This document shows, piece after piece, positions 8,439 to 16,708 of a DNA stretch of 32,620 nt. Source of the stretch: an uncultured Planctomyces sp. (GTDB taxonomy: Bacteria; Planctomycetota; Planctomycetia; Planctomycetales; Planctomycetaceae); contig CALGTK010000439.1 in assembly GCA_937904325.1 (NCBI GenBank), positions 1 to 32,620 on the forward strand. Direction: 5' to 3'. Within the stretch, counting starts at the first letter, position 1. Each line of letters opens with the position of its first letter. The position numbers were made by a program, and so were the translations under genes. The notes below the pieces were generated by a model. The model was not told the DNA's origin. It was given only the letters and a program-made list of their open reading frames with translations, and did not search any database.

Positions 8439-8459
8439 ATTAAAGCATTCGTTGTGCCA
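8439..8459 (-). promoter_or_regulatory. Promoter-like element for the small RNA (sigma-54-like or extended -10)
   Basis: The minus strand reads TTGGCACAACGAATGCTT. The GG and GC are separated by exactly ten bases, as in -24/-12 sigma-54 promoters (consensus TGGCAC-N5-TTGCW; here ATGCT replaces TTGCW). The same place also holds TGCTTTAAT, an extended -10 for the housekeeping factor, though the nearest -35-like TTGTCA is 21 bases away. Either reading puts the start near 8432. Confidence 0.45.
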
Positions 8460-8710
8460 AACATGTGACAAACTTTAAAACGTCAGAAGTTTTGCCTTCC
8501 GGCAACCTGTTAGTCGTGAATTGCACCAGCGTCGATCATTGCGGCAGGTCGCACATTGTCACGTGCAACATTATGTACTGCTGCTTTTTGCAACAGCCTT
8601 ACGCAAAATCATCCGAGCAGTTTGCTGCATCGGAATGTGTCGATCGGTTCACGGGTTGCTGTTTCCGTCTGATTTGATACGTAAGCCTCACCGGAAATGG
8701 AACGCATGTT

Positions 8711-10144
8711 TCATTTAGAAGCGGATAGTGGATCGCCGTTGTCCTTCATCCATCGGTGAAGCGTCGTCGCCATCCCAATCCGTCTCCTGGCCCGCTGCGG
8801 GTCATCTGAGAGATCGTGTAATTCGTCAGGGTCCTCGGAAAGGTGAAACAACTGTACTCTATCGGCTGACGGATACTCGATGTACTTCCATCCGGAGTAG
8901 CGAATCATCCTCTGAAACGTACGAAAGTACCCCACTACAAACGGATGAATCTGCTCCTTTTCGCCAAGCAGAGCTGGCTGAAGGCTTCGCCCATCAATCC
9001 GCTCACCCGGACCTTCAACACCGGCCAGATCGCAGAGTGTCGGAAAGAGGTCTCGCAAGTAGCACTGCGTGGCCAGCCGCTTTCCACTTGAGATACCCGG
9101 CCCAGCCATGACCAGAGGAACTCCGATGGTGTGTTCGTACATACTCTGTTTGCCTCGCAAACCGTGACTGCCGACTCCGAGACCATGGTCGCTCGAAAAA
9201 ACGACGATCGTGTTCTCCAGCTCGCCGCTGGCTTTCAACGCCTTCAGCACACGACCAATCTGCGCGTCCATGTGTGAAATCACTGCGTAGTAAGCAGCCA
9301 GTTCGCCCCGGGTTTCTTGCGGAGTCCTCGGCCAGGCGAACAGCTTTTCGTCACGACCGTCGAAGTTGCCATGATCAAACGGGTGCTCGGCGGCGAAGTT
9401 CTTCGGCAGAGGCATCTTCGCCGCGTCGTACATCTTTTCAAACTCTGGCTCGACCATCAGCGGATCATGTGGAGCCGTAAAATTGACGTGAATAAAGAAT
9501 GGTTTATCACCTGGCTGTTCGAGCAACTCGATTGCGGCATCCGCAAACTTCTCGCTGATATCTGACATCAGCCCAACGCCGCGCTCTGGATACTTCGTTC
9601 CGTCGTCTGACTGGAATATCCATCCCCGATACCCTGTGACCGGTCGCCCGAACCAATCGACTTGAGGCTTGTACCACTTCCTTCCACCGCCTCGGTAGAG
9701 GCCGTTGGATTTCGAATAACCGCGATCGATCGGTGCTCCGTCGTTGTGCCACTTGCCGACGTACGATGTCCGGTACTCAGCATCCGCAAACCAACGAGCC
9801 ATCAGTGGCAACTCGGGATCGATCGATTTTCCAAAGTCGAGAACGCCATTGCGGAAGCTCGAGCATCCAGAAAGGATCTCAGCGCGGCTCGGAGTGCAAA
9901 TTGGATTACCGCACGTTGCTCGCGTGAACGCCGTCCCTTCACGTACGAGGCGATCTAGATTCGGCGTCTGAATCACATCGTTGCCCAACGCGGCAATTGT
10001 GTCCGGCCGCTGATCGTCGCTCACGATCAGCAGGATATTCGGTCGCTCCGCCGACACAGCAAACCTGCTGGCGAAGGAGAAAACCATGACAACCAGAAAT
10101 CGCTGAAAGTATGCTGCCAAGCATCGAACATTGAGACGTGTCAT
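8711..10144 (-). CDS. Secreted S1-type sulfatase
   Basis: 477 residues. A signal peptide spans about 1-32, ending in a FAVSAERP region. The alkaline-phosphatase-superfamily sulfatase domain starts with NILLIVSDDQRPDT, whose Asp43/Asp44 are calcium ligands. The formylglycine signature is CTPSR with Cys83, the residue converted by sulfatase-modifying enzyme, within the longer sulfatase signature ending EILSG. Further metal and active-site blocks are YVGKWHNDG and VVFSSDHGLGVGSHGLRGKQ. The C-terminus has the usual GWKYIEYP and LFHLSEDPDELHDLSDDP. It should hydrolyse a sulfate ester, probably from an algal polysaccharide, outside the cytoplasm; the substrate is unknown. GAGG lies 7 nt before ATG. 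The gene stands alone between the pgk terminator and the small RNA region. Confidence 0.95.
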   Translation of the reverse strand: MTRLNVRCLAAYFQRFLVVMVFSFASRFAVSAERPNILLIVSDDQRPDTIAALGNDVIQTPNLDRLVREGTAFTRATCGNPICTPSRAEILSGCSSFRNGVLDFGKSIDPELPLMARWFADAEYRTSYVGKWHNDGAPIDRGYSKSNGLYRGGGRKWYKPQVDWFGRPVTGYRGWIFQSDDGTKYPERGVGLMSDISEKFADAAIELLEQPGDKPFFIHVNFTAPHDPLMVEPEFEKMYDAAKMPLPKNFAAEHPFDHGNFDGRDEKLFAWPRTPQETRGELAAYYAVISHMDAQIGRVLKALKASGELENTIVVFSSDHGLGVGSHGLRGKQSMYEHTIGVPLVMAGPGISSGKRLATQCYLRDLFPTLCDLAGVEGPGERIDGRSLQPALLGEKEQIHPFVVGYFRTFQRMIRYSGWKYIEYPSADRVQLFHLSEDPDELHDLSDDPQRARRRIGMATTLHRWMKDNGDPLSASK

Positions 10145-10337
10145 GTTTCACCCTCAGAGACAGACTAACGAAAACGGACAACTCATAAGCACGTCATTGT
10201 TACCCGACACGCCACTTGCACTCACAAGGACCACAAATGGACACGCATTAAAGAATAAGTGCATCTACCATTATTTGTTTCCAGAACCAACTATTCACGT
10301 GTCCTTACCCGGTACCAGACAACTGGCGATAAATCTC

Positions 10338-10372
10338 AAAAAAGGCCCGGCAGAAATAGTTTCTGCCGGGCC
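10338..10372 (-). terminator. Strong Rho-independent terminator of pgk
   Basis: A perfect 13-bp stem, GGCCCGGCAGAAA with TTTCTGCCGGGCC, and a three-base loop, followed on the minus strand by six U. It lies 59 bp after the pgk stop codon and separates pgk from the sulfatase gene. Confidence 0.92.
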
Positions 10373-10430
10373 ACCAGTATTCACACTCGCCCTGCAGGTT
10401 CGACCGTGAAGCAACTGACGATACCTCTGC

Positions 10431-11630
10431 TTACGCTTCGTCGAGTAGATCGACGGCTGCAAAGGTTTTGCCTTCCAGCATTTCCAGGCTCGCTCCGCCG
10501 CCGGTGCTGATGTGCGAAACCTGGTCAGCAAAACCAAGCTGCTGGATTGCGGCGGCGCTATCGCCACCACCAATAATGCTCGTGTTGTCTCCGTCGGCGA
10601 CCGCCTGAGCGACCATTGTCGTTCCTGCGTCGAATGGCGGAATTTCACAGACGCCCATCGGTCCGTTCCAGACAACGGTCTTTGCAGTTAGAACAGTCTC
10701 GGCATACTTCTTTGCCGTTTCCGGTCCGACATCGAAGCCTTCGAAGTTAACGGGGATGTTGCCTGCTTCGACGACGCACTTGTTGCAGTCGCCACTGAAG
10801 TCGTCGCCGCAGTGCGTGTCTATTGGCAGTTCCAACCTGTCGCCACCTTCTTCCATCAGCTCTTTGGCGAGTTTGACGCAGTCATGCTCGACGAGGCTCT
10901 TCGCGACGTTGCGGCCTTTGGCCAATTCAAAGGTGTATGCCATCGCCCCGCCGACCAGGACCTTGTCGCAGATGCCAAGCAGGTTGCGGATGACGTTAAT
11001 CTTGTCAGAAACTTTGGCTCCGCCCACGATGGCAACGAAAGGCCGTTCCGGAGTTGAGATGGTGTCGGCGAGATATTTGATTTCCTTCTCGACAAGGCAC
11101 CCAGCAACCCGCGACTTACCTTCCATCTTCAAAGGCACGAGGTACATCGACGAGTCCGTGCGGTGACAAGTGCCGAATGCATCGTTCACGTAAACATCGC
11201 CGAAGGTTGCCAGCGTTTCGGCAAATGGTTCTTTGACGTTGTCTTCCTGCTTGCGATCTTCACCCGGGTTAAACCGAACGTTCTCAAGTAAAACCACTTG
11301 GCCGGGCTGCAGTGCTTCGACTTTGGCTTTGGCGTCGTCGCCGACCGTGTCCGTTGCAAAGGCGACATCCTGCCCGATCAATTCAGCAAGCTTTTCGGCA
11401 GCTGGCTTTAGACTCATAGCCGGGACGACTTTGCCCTTTGGTCGCGAAAGATGGCTCATCAGGACAAGACTTCCTCCGCGTTCCAGCACCGACTTTACCG
11501 TCGGCAGCGCCATCCGGATTCGTAAGTCATCAGTCACGTTCAGGTCGTTGTCCAACGGAACGTTAAAGTCCACCCGAACGAGGACTCGCTTGCAGGAAAC
11601 ATCGACATCTTTGATCGTCTTCTTGGCCAC
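10431..11630 (-). CDS. pgk: Phosphoglycerate kinase
   Basis: Converts 1,3-bisphosphoglycerate plus ADP to 3-phosphoglycerate plus ATP in glycolysis, in the cytoplasm. The longest frame starts at 11846, but the likely start is GTG at 11630: AGGAG lies 9 nt before it, the protein then begins [20 protein letters not shown] as other PGKs do, and the length becomes 399 residues, the family norm. Signatures are present in order: RVDFNVPLD near residue 19, [46 protein letters not shown] and [12 protein letters not shown]. All look intact. The gene is transcribed alone, diverging from the PQQ-propeller gene, with a strong terminator just downstream. Confidence 0.97.
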   Translation of the reverse strand: MAKKTIKDVDVSCKRVLVRVDFNVPLDNDLNVTDDLRIRMALPTVKSVLERGGSLVLMSHLSRPKGKVVPAMSLKPAAEKLAELIGQDVAFATDTVGDDAKAKVEALQPGQVVLLENVRFNPGEDRKQEDNVKEPFAETLATFGDVYVNDAFGTCHRTDSSMYLVPLKMEGKSRVAGCLVEKEIKYLADTISTPERPFVAIVGGAKVSDKINVIRNLLGICDKVLVGGAMAYTFELAKGRNVAKSLVEHDCVKLAKELMEEGGDRLELPIDTHCGDDFSGDCNKCVVEAGNIPVNFEGFDVGPETAKKYAETVLTAKTVVWNGPMGVCEIPPFDAGTTMVAQAVADGDNTSIIGGGDSAAAIQQLGFADQVSHISTGGGASLEMLEGKTFAAVDLLDEA

Positions 11631-11846
11631 TTCAAACGGCTCCTGAGAGTTCTGGCCGAGCGAATCGGCCGCAATTCCGGGGTAAATCATGAGCTCCGGC
11701 ATCCTACGTCGTCGTAAGACGAACGCAAGCCAGCGAGTCTCGCCCAAAGACGCATCGACCGGGACAGATTCGTTCGCTGTTCGGCATGTCGCTCGGAAAG
11801 TATCGTAGCGGCTTCCTGCCACGACATTCGGCCGGAAAGCATGCAC

Positions 11847-11927
11847 GCTGGAACAACCTCCGCACAGTTACGGCATTGCACGCGAACGATTTAAGAATTG
11901 CCGGAACTGTGCGGAGTTTGTTCCAGC
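11847..11927. repeat. 29-bp imperfect inverted repeat between pgk and the PQQ-propeller gene
   Basis: The left arm is 11847-11875 (begins GCTGGAACAACC) and the right arm 11899-11927 (ends TTTGTTCCAGC). The arms match at 27 of 29 positions, with a 23-bp spacer. The rest of the 332-bp gap (11631-11962) holds the pgk leader and ribosome site, and I see no gene in it. The repeat could form a long RNA hairpin in either transcript, be a regulator site, or be a small non-coding transposable-like element. No U-run follows on either side, so it is not a typical terminator. Confidence 0.7.
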
Positions 11928-11962
11928 TTACCTAACGACTGATACTACGGAGTTACGAACTG

Positions 11963-13243
11963 ATGAATCGCATGCTTCCCTGCTTTCTGCTGATCGCCAG
12001 CTTTGTCGGTGCGGACACCTTCTGTGTTGACGCTATTGCTGACAACTGGCCGAACTGGCGAGGCCCCACATCAAACGGCATCGCTGCTTCCGGCGACTAT
12101 ACAACGTCGTGGAGTGCCACTGAAAACGTTAAGTGGAAAGTAATACTGAACGGCCGCGGAGCGTCGACACCGATCGTTTGGGAAGACAATATCATCCTGA
12201 CGATGGGTCGTGGCGGAAAAAACGTTCTGGTCAGCTATGACCGATCCGGGAAGCATAACTGGGAACTGAAGGTCGGCAACGACAAAGCAGGCAAGCATAA
12301 GAAAGCCAGCGGCAGCAATCCGTCGTGTGTCACCGATGGCAAGCTTGTCTTTGCGTACTTTAAGAGTGGCGACCTGGTGGCAGCCGACCTGCAGGGAAAC
12401 CTCAAATGGCACATCAACGTCCAGGAGAAATTCGGTGAAGATACGCTGTGGTGGGACCTCGGCACGTCGCCGATCCTGACTAAGTCTCATGTCATTATCA
12501 CTGTGATGCAGACCGGCCCGTCGTACCTGGCTGCGTTTGACAAGACTTCGGGCAAATCAGCGTGGAAGGTCGACCGCAACCTGAACGCTCCGGAAGAAGC
12601 CGCACAGGCATACTCGACACCCGTTGTTGAATGGATCGACGATAAAGAACGTATCTATGTGCTGGGAGCCGACCACGCCACCGGCCATGACGCTGCCACT
12701 GGCAAAGAGCTTTGGCGGGTGGGCGGTTTGAACCCGACTCAGCACCAGTACTTCCGGTCGATCTCCGGGCCAGTCCTGGCGGGAAGCACACTCGTAGCAC
12801 CCTACGCTCGCGGCGGTTCGGTGACTGGAATTCAACTCGGCGGCAGCGGCGATGTCACAAAGAGTCACGTTGTCTGGACCACTCTCGAAGTCGGCTCGGA
12901 CGTTCCAACGCCAACCTTTCTTGGCGACAGAGTCTTCATCTGCCGAGACAACGGCAAGGCCAAAGGCACCCTGACGACGCTCGATCTGAAATCAGGCGCA
13001 GTCGTCGACCAAATTCTGCTCGAGAAAAACCGCAACGGATTCAGCTCATCGCCGACACTGGCCGGAAATCATCTTTACGTCACGCGTGAGGATGGCACGA
13101 CCTTCGTCGTTGACGTTTCCGACAAAGCAAAAGTAATCGCAAAGAATCATCTGACGGACGAATTCACGGTGGCCACACCGATCCTCGTCGACGGAACAAT
13201 TCTGCTGCGAACGTACGAGCACCTTTATTGCATCGGCAAATAA
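11963..13243 (+). CDS. Secreted PQQ-like beta-propeller protein
   Basis: 426 residues with a signal peptide at about 1-26. The mature part opens with NWPNWRGPTSNGI, the usual beginning of planctomycete outer-membrane-assembly/PQQ-repeat proteins. Repeated propeller blades can be followed: ENVKWKVILNGRGASTPIVW, LVAADLQGNLKWHINV, SYLAAFDKTSGKSAWKVDR, GHDAATGKELWRVGG and TTLDLKSGAVVDQ. No haem motif and no clear catalytic residues are seen, so an enzyme activity cannot be assigned; such proteins may be scaffolds or dehydrogenase-like. GGAG lies 10 nt before ATG. It is followed after 17 bp by a Gfo/Idh/MocA oxidoreductase gene on the same strand, probably one operon. Confidence 0.9.
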   Translation: MNRMLPCFLLIASFVGADTFCVDAIADNWPNWRGPTSNGIAASGDYTTSWSATENVKWKVILNGRGASTPIVWEDNIILTMGRGGKNVLVSYDRSGKHNWELKVGNDKAGKHKKASGSNPSCVTDGKLVFAYFKSGDLVAADLQGNLKWHINVQEKFGEDTLWWDLGTSPILTKSHVIITVMQTGPSYLAAFDKTSGKSAWKVDRNLNAPEEAAQAYSTPVVEWIDDKERIYVLGADHATGHDAATGKELWRVGGLNPTQHQYFRSISGPVLAGSTLVAPYARGGSVTGIQLGGSGDVTKSHVVWTTLEVGSDVPTPTFLGDRVFICRDNGKAKGTLTTLDLKSGAVVDQILLEKNRNGFSSSPTLAGNHLYVTREDGTTFVVDVSDKAKVIAKNHLTDEFTVATPILVDGTILLRTYEHLYCIGK

Positions 13244-13260
13244 AGACGGAGACTTGTCGC

Positions 13261-14364
13261 ATGGCGAAGTACCGAGTCGCGATTATCGGCAGCACGAATC
13301 AAGGAAACTACGGGCACGGTCTTGATGGCCCGTGGCAACATCTCGATTCGTGCGAAGTCGTCGCCGTCGCGGACGAGCACGATGGTGGTCGCGCGGCAGC
13401 GGTCAAGCGTTCGGGAGCAAAGACCGGCTACGCGGACTACCGCGAGATGCTCACAAAAGAGAAACCGAATATCGTAGCCATCTGCCAGCGTTGGATAGCT
13501 CGGCACCACGAAATGGCGATGGCAAGTGCCGAACACGGCTGCCACATCTACATGGAGAAACCATTCTGCCCGACTCTCAAAGAATGTGACCAGATCATCA
13601 AAGCGTGTGAGATGCGACACCTTAAAATGGCCGTCGCGCATAACACACGACACTCGCCCATCGTTCGCGTCATCAAAGGTTTGATTCGAGACGGACGGAT
13701 CGGTGACGTGCTCGAAGTTCGAATCCGTGGTAAAGAAGATTCGCGCCGCGGCGGCGGCGAAGACCTCTGGGTTCTGGGAACTCACATGCTTGACCTGGCG
13801 GACATGCTGTTCGGTGCGGTTGAGTCGTGTTTCGCGACAGTCCGGGAAAACGGCGAGCCGGTTTCGAAGAAACACGTAAAGCCAGGCAATGAAGGAATTG
13901 GTCCGCTGGCTGGCGATCACATTCAGGCAACCTATCAGTTTAAGAATGGAGTCAACGGTTTCTTCGCCTCGAAACGCGGAGCCGGTGGCAGCCCGACACG
14001 TTTTGGCCTGCGGATCGTCGGATCGAAAGGGCAGATTCATCTGCAGTCAGGATACGGCCGCACGGCATACATTCTGGAAGACTCAAGCTGGTCACCGGGA
14101 CAGTCAGGGTCAAAGTGGCAACCGATCTCATCGAACGGAGTCGGCAAACCAGAAGCGATCACGTCCGACAGCCATGACGGAGGCAACACCTCAGCAGCTA
14201 TCGACCTGATTTCATCCATCGAAAATGAGCGGCAACCACTCAGCAGCATGTATAACGCAAGAGCCGCGACTGAGTTGATCGTTGCCGTCTTCGAGTCTCA
14301 CCGACTCGGCCAGCCAGTCACGTTGCCTCTGAAAACACGCGAAAATCCGCTGACGCTGCTTTGA
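13261..14364 (+). CDS. Gfo/Idh/MocA-family NAD(P)-dependent oxidoreductase
   Basis: 367 residues from ATG 13261, chosen over an in-frame ATG at 13228 because the latter overlaps the previous gene and GGAG lies 9 nt before 13261. The N-terminal Rossmann fold begins KYRVAIIGSTNQGNYGHG, a variant of the usual GxGxxG. The family's EKP motif is at 99-101 in IYMEKPFCP. The C-terminal alpha/beta domain contains DVLEVRIRGKED, LWVLGTHMLDLADMLFG and RIVGSKGQIHL. No signal peptide is seen. Substrates in this family are sugars or sugar derivatives; here the substrate is unknown. Close spacing to the PQQ-propeller gene suggests joint expression. Confidence 0.93.
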   Translation: MAKYRVAIIGSTNQGNYGHGLDGPWQHLDSCEVVAVADEHDGGRAAAVKRSGAKTGYADYREMLTKEKPNIVAICQRWIARHHEMAMASAEHGCHIYMEKPFCPTLKECDQIIKACEMRHLKMAVAHNTRHSPIVRVIKGLIRDGRIGDVLEVRIRGKEDSRRGGGEDLWVLGTHMLDLADMLFGAVESCFATVRENGEPVSKKHVKPGNEGIGPLAGDHIQATYQFKNGVNGFFASKRGAGGSPTRFGLRIVGSKGQIHLQSGYGRTAYILEDSSWSPGQSGSKWQPISSNGVGKPEAITSDSHDGGNTSAAIDLISSIENERQPLSSMYNARAATELIVAVFESHRLGQPVTLPLKTRENPLTLL

Positions 14365-14698
14365 AACGAGTGCAACCTCGATTGAGACGATCGCTTGAGA
14401 CATCCTGAGCGAATCGCTCATAAATCTAAAAACCGAGCCAGCCCTGCCGGAATAGATTCTCTATCCTGGTCCCCTTGTTCGATGGAAGAGCGACACGGCT
14501 GATCTGGATGTGTGTTCGAGAATGCGGATTATACGGATTCCGCCGGGCATCACTCCGCGACGTGCCGATGTCATCGTTAGCTGTTCGGTTTGCGCGAATC
14601 GATCAGTCCGCTTATACCGATTCTCCTGAAGCCTGCACTGCGTTGCTGGCACGACGCTCCTCTGCCGCGCGGCAGAGCCAACCCCACACTCCTCGCGG
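14365..14698. other. Intergenic region with two palindromes, no gene seen
   Basis: The first 60 bp hold TGAGCGA-A-TCGCTCA (14406-14420), a dyad just after the oxidoreductase gene that lacks a U-run and is at best a weak terminator. Near the other end is the 18-bp palindrome listed separately. Short frames exist on both strands but have neither ribosome sites nor protein-like composition. The region presumably carries the promoter of the cytochrome gene, but I cannot define its -35/-10. Confidence 0.45.
14660..14677. promoter_or_regulatory. Perfect 18-bp palindrome upstream of the cytochrome gene
   Basis: CTCTGCCGCGCGGCAGAG ends 21 bp before the first possible start codon of the hexahaem cytochrome. 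It could be an operator, or a leader hairpin close to the ribosome site. It could also be part of a dispersed repeat. Confidence 0.4.
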
Positions 14699-16708
14699 AT
14701 GGTGACAAGGATGTCCCACAGCCACTTAATCTGTTTGCTGGCCGGCGCAGCCATCTGTACCGTTCCAGTGTACGAAGAATCGAAGCTGGTGAGCCTCACT
14801 TCGTCAGCCACAGCAGCGCCGCACACGATCAGCAACGTTGAGCATCCATACGACGTGAACTGGCCAGACGTCCGCCTGATGCTCGCTCAAAAGTGCAACG
14901 CGTGCCATCGCCCCGACACCGAGCAGACGGACCTCACCAACTGGGAAGCGTTGGTCGACACACCACATCTTCATGGCAAGAAACTTGTCGTGCCGGGCAA
15001 GCCGGAGTCGTCGTTGCTGTGGCAATACGTCGTCTGGAACGCTTCGGAGCGGCTCGACTCTGAAGAAGCCGAAAAGCCGCTCATGCCGCCAGAGAAATCC
15101 GAGTGGCTCACAACCGGACAACTGGAAACTCTGAAGCGATGGATCCGAAATGGCGCTCTCAAGTACCGCTTGCCGGATACCTGTGACACGTGGCCACTTA
15201 CCGAACTGGATTTCCCATCAGCCAGAGAATGCAGCACTTGCCACCCTAAACAGTACACCGAATGGTCGCGTTCGATGCACGCTTACGCGCAACACAGTCC
15301 GGTGTTCGAGGCCTTCAACCTGACACTGCAGGAACGAACCAGCGGAACGCTTGGAACGTTCTGCACTCGCTGCCACGCGCCACTTAGTGCGGCACTCGGA
15401 GAAAACGGGCAGCGTCGAAACGTGAACCGCTCTCGACTTTCGATGGAAGGCGTGACCTGCATAACCTGCCACCGAGTTGCTAAGCCATACTACAAAGCCG
15501 GCACTCGTCGGCACATCGTTTCCGGGAAGCTTTCGGAAGGATGTATGTTCGGACCTTTCCAGAATGAGATCTCGGTCGACGACAACCTACACGGTGCGAC
15601 AAAGTCTGTCTCGATCAGATCGAGTGCCTTCTGCGGAACTTGCCACGACGTTTACAGCCCGGAAGGCATCCGTCTGGAAGAAGCATTCAGCGAGTGGCTG
15701 AACAGTCCCGCCGCAAAAAATCAACAAACCTGCCAGCACTGCCACATGGGTCCCGTTCAAGGAAAGCCGTTCCTTGAGTGTGAAAGACCACTTGGTCGAG
15801 CAGCCACTGTGCCAGGCATCGATCCTGAAACAATTCCGCTGCGACCACTGTCGGATCACACATTTGCCGGCCCGGACTACTCGTTGCTACCAGATACAGA
15901 GTTTCCGTACAAACTCGACTGGATGTACGAAACAGATTACCGGCGTACGGAGCGTCTAACGCTGCATCAGAAAATAACGCTTAATCAGCTTCGTCACAAA
16001 AACCGCAAGCAGCTCCGCGTCGCTCGTGAAAAGCGATACGAACTTCTGCAGAACGCGGCGGAGATTCTCGTAACGGCCCCTGAAACTGCGTCCTGCGGTG
16101 ATCGGATTTCGGTTCGTGTCGACGTCCGTAGCCTTGTTGCCGGACACAACTTCCCAACGGGCTTCACCGAAGAACGTCAGCTTTGGGTCTCTATCGAACT
16201 TTGCGACGAATACGGGCGGAACGCATTTATCACCGGCAACTTCGACCTGAATGGGGATCTCCGAGACGAACACAGTCACGCAGTACTCGGCGGACATGCT
16301 CATTGGGATCGGAATCTTCTGAACTTTCAAAGTAAGTTCGTCGGGCTGGCTACTCGTGGCACGGAGCGACCGCTGATTCTTTCAGTCAATCGGCAGCTCG
16401 CACCACTCAACATCGTCCGACCCGCCTCTGAGCCGACAGCCGCTTTTGGCCGACCATCGACGTTCCGAATTTCCAAAGGCAGCCTTGCACCACTCAGCAC
16501 CGCGTCGAAGAAGTACTCTATCACCGTTCCTGAGCAGACAGGTCGCTACAGCCTGCGAGTTCGACTGAACTATCGACACATCCCACCTCACCTGATGGAC
16601 GAAATTGGAACGCCACACTTGAAGCCGCTGCTCGAAACAGTCGTCATCGACCAGCACGACTGCGTGATGCAGGTTGGACATCGTCGAGGGGGACTCTTCC
16701 TGCGATGA
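14699..16708 (+). CDS. Hexahaem c-type cytochrome with PSCyt1-like N-terminus
   Basis: 669 residues from ATG 14699; ATG 14711, directly after AAGG, is an equally possible start. A signal peptide spans about 5-40. Six CxxCH haem sites are visible: CNACH 66-70, CSTCH 178-182, CTRCH 222-226, CITCH 254-258, CGTCH 312-316 and CQHCH 345-349. The first lies in a PSCyt1-like domain that ends KPLMPPEKSEWLT, where Met could be the distal ligand. The other five form a block resembling cytochrome c554-type multihaem proteins (CHPKQYTEWSRSMHA). Residues after 360 form a haem-free, beta-rich C-terminal part with GHNFPTGFTEERQLWVS. Probably periplasmic electron carrier or redox enzyme. Its last four bases overlap the start of the next gene (ATGA), indicating coupled translation with a probable outer-membrane protein. 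Confidence 0.9.
   Translation: MVTRMSHSHLICLLAGAAICTVPVYEESKLVSLTSSATAAPHTISNVEHPYDVNWPDVRLMLAQKCNACHRPDTEQTDLTNWEALVDTPHLHGKKLVVPGKPESSLLWQYVVWNASERLDSEEAEKPLMPPEKSEWLTTGQLETLKRWIRNGALKYRLPDTCDTWPLTELDFPSARECSTCHPKQYTEWSRSMHAYAQHSPVFEAFNLTLQERTSGTLGTFCTRCHAPLSAALGENGQRRNVNRSRLSMEGVTCITCHRVAKPYYKAGTRRHIVSGKLSEGCMFGPFQNEISVDDNLHGATKSVSIRSSAFCGTCHDVYSPEGIRLEEAFSEWLNSPAAKNQQTCQHCHMGPVQGKPFLECERPLGRAATVPGIDPETIPLRPLSDHTFAGPDYSLLPDTEFPYKLDWMYETDYRRTERLTLHQKITLNQLRHKNRKQLRVAREKRYELLQNAAEILVTAPETASCGDRISVRVDVRSLVAGHNFPTGFTEERQLWVSIELCDEYGRNAFITGNFDLNGDLRDEHSHAVLGGHAHWDRNLLNFQSKFVGLATRGTERPLILSVNRQLAPLNIVRPASEPTAAFGRPSTFRISKGSLAPLSTASKKYSITVPEQTGRYSLRVRLNYRHIPPHLMDEIGTPHLKPLLETVVIDQHDCVMQVGHRRGGLFLR

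Noticed and set aside
11631-11846. N-terminal extension of phosphoglycerate kinase
   Set aside because: The open frame continues, but AGGAG before GTG 11630, normal PGK length and normal N-terminus favour the shorter form.
13225-14040. 271-codon minus-strand frame
   Set aside because: Antisense to the Gfo/Idh/MocA gene, which has clear family motifs; no ribosome site or recognisable domain.
14461-14835. Minus-strand 124-codon frame upstream of the cytochrome gene
   Set aside because: No ribosome site, overlaps the cytochrome start, low-quality composition; may reflect an intergenic repeat but this cannot be shown here.
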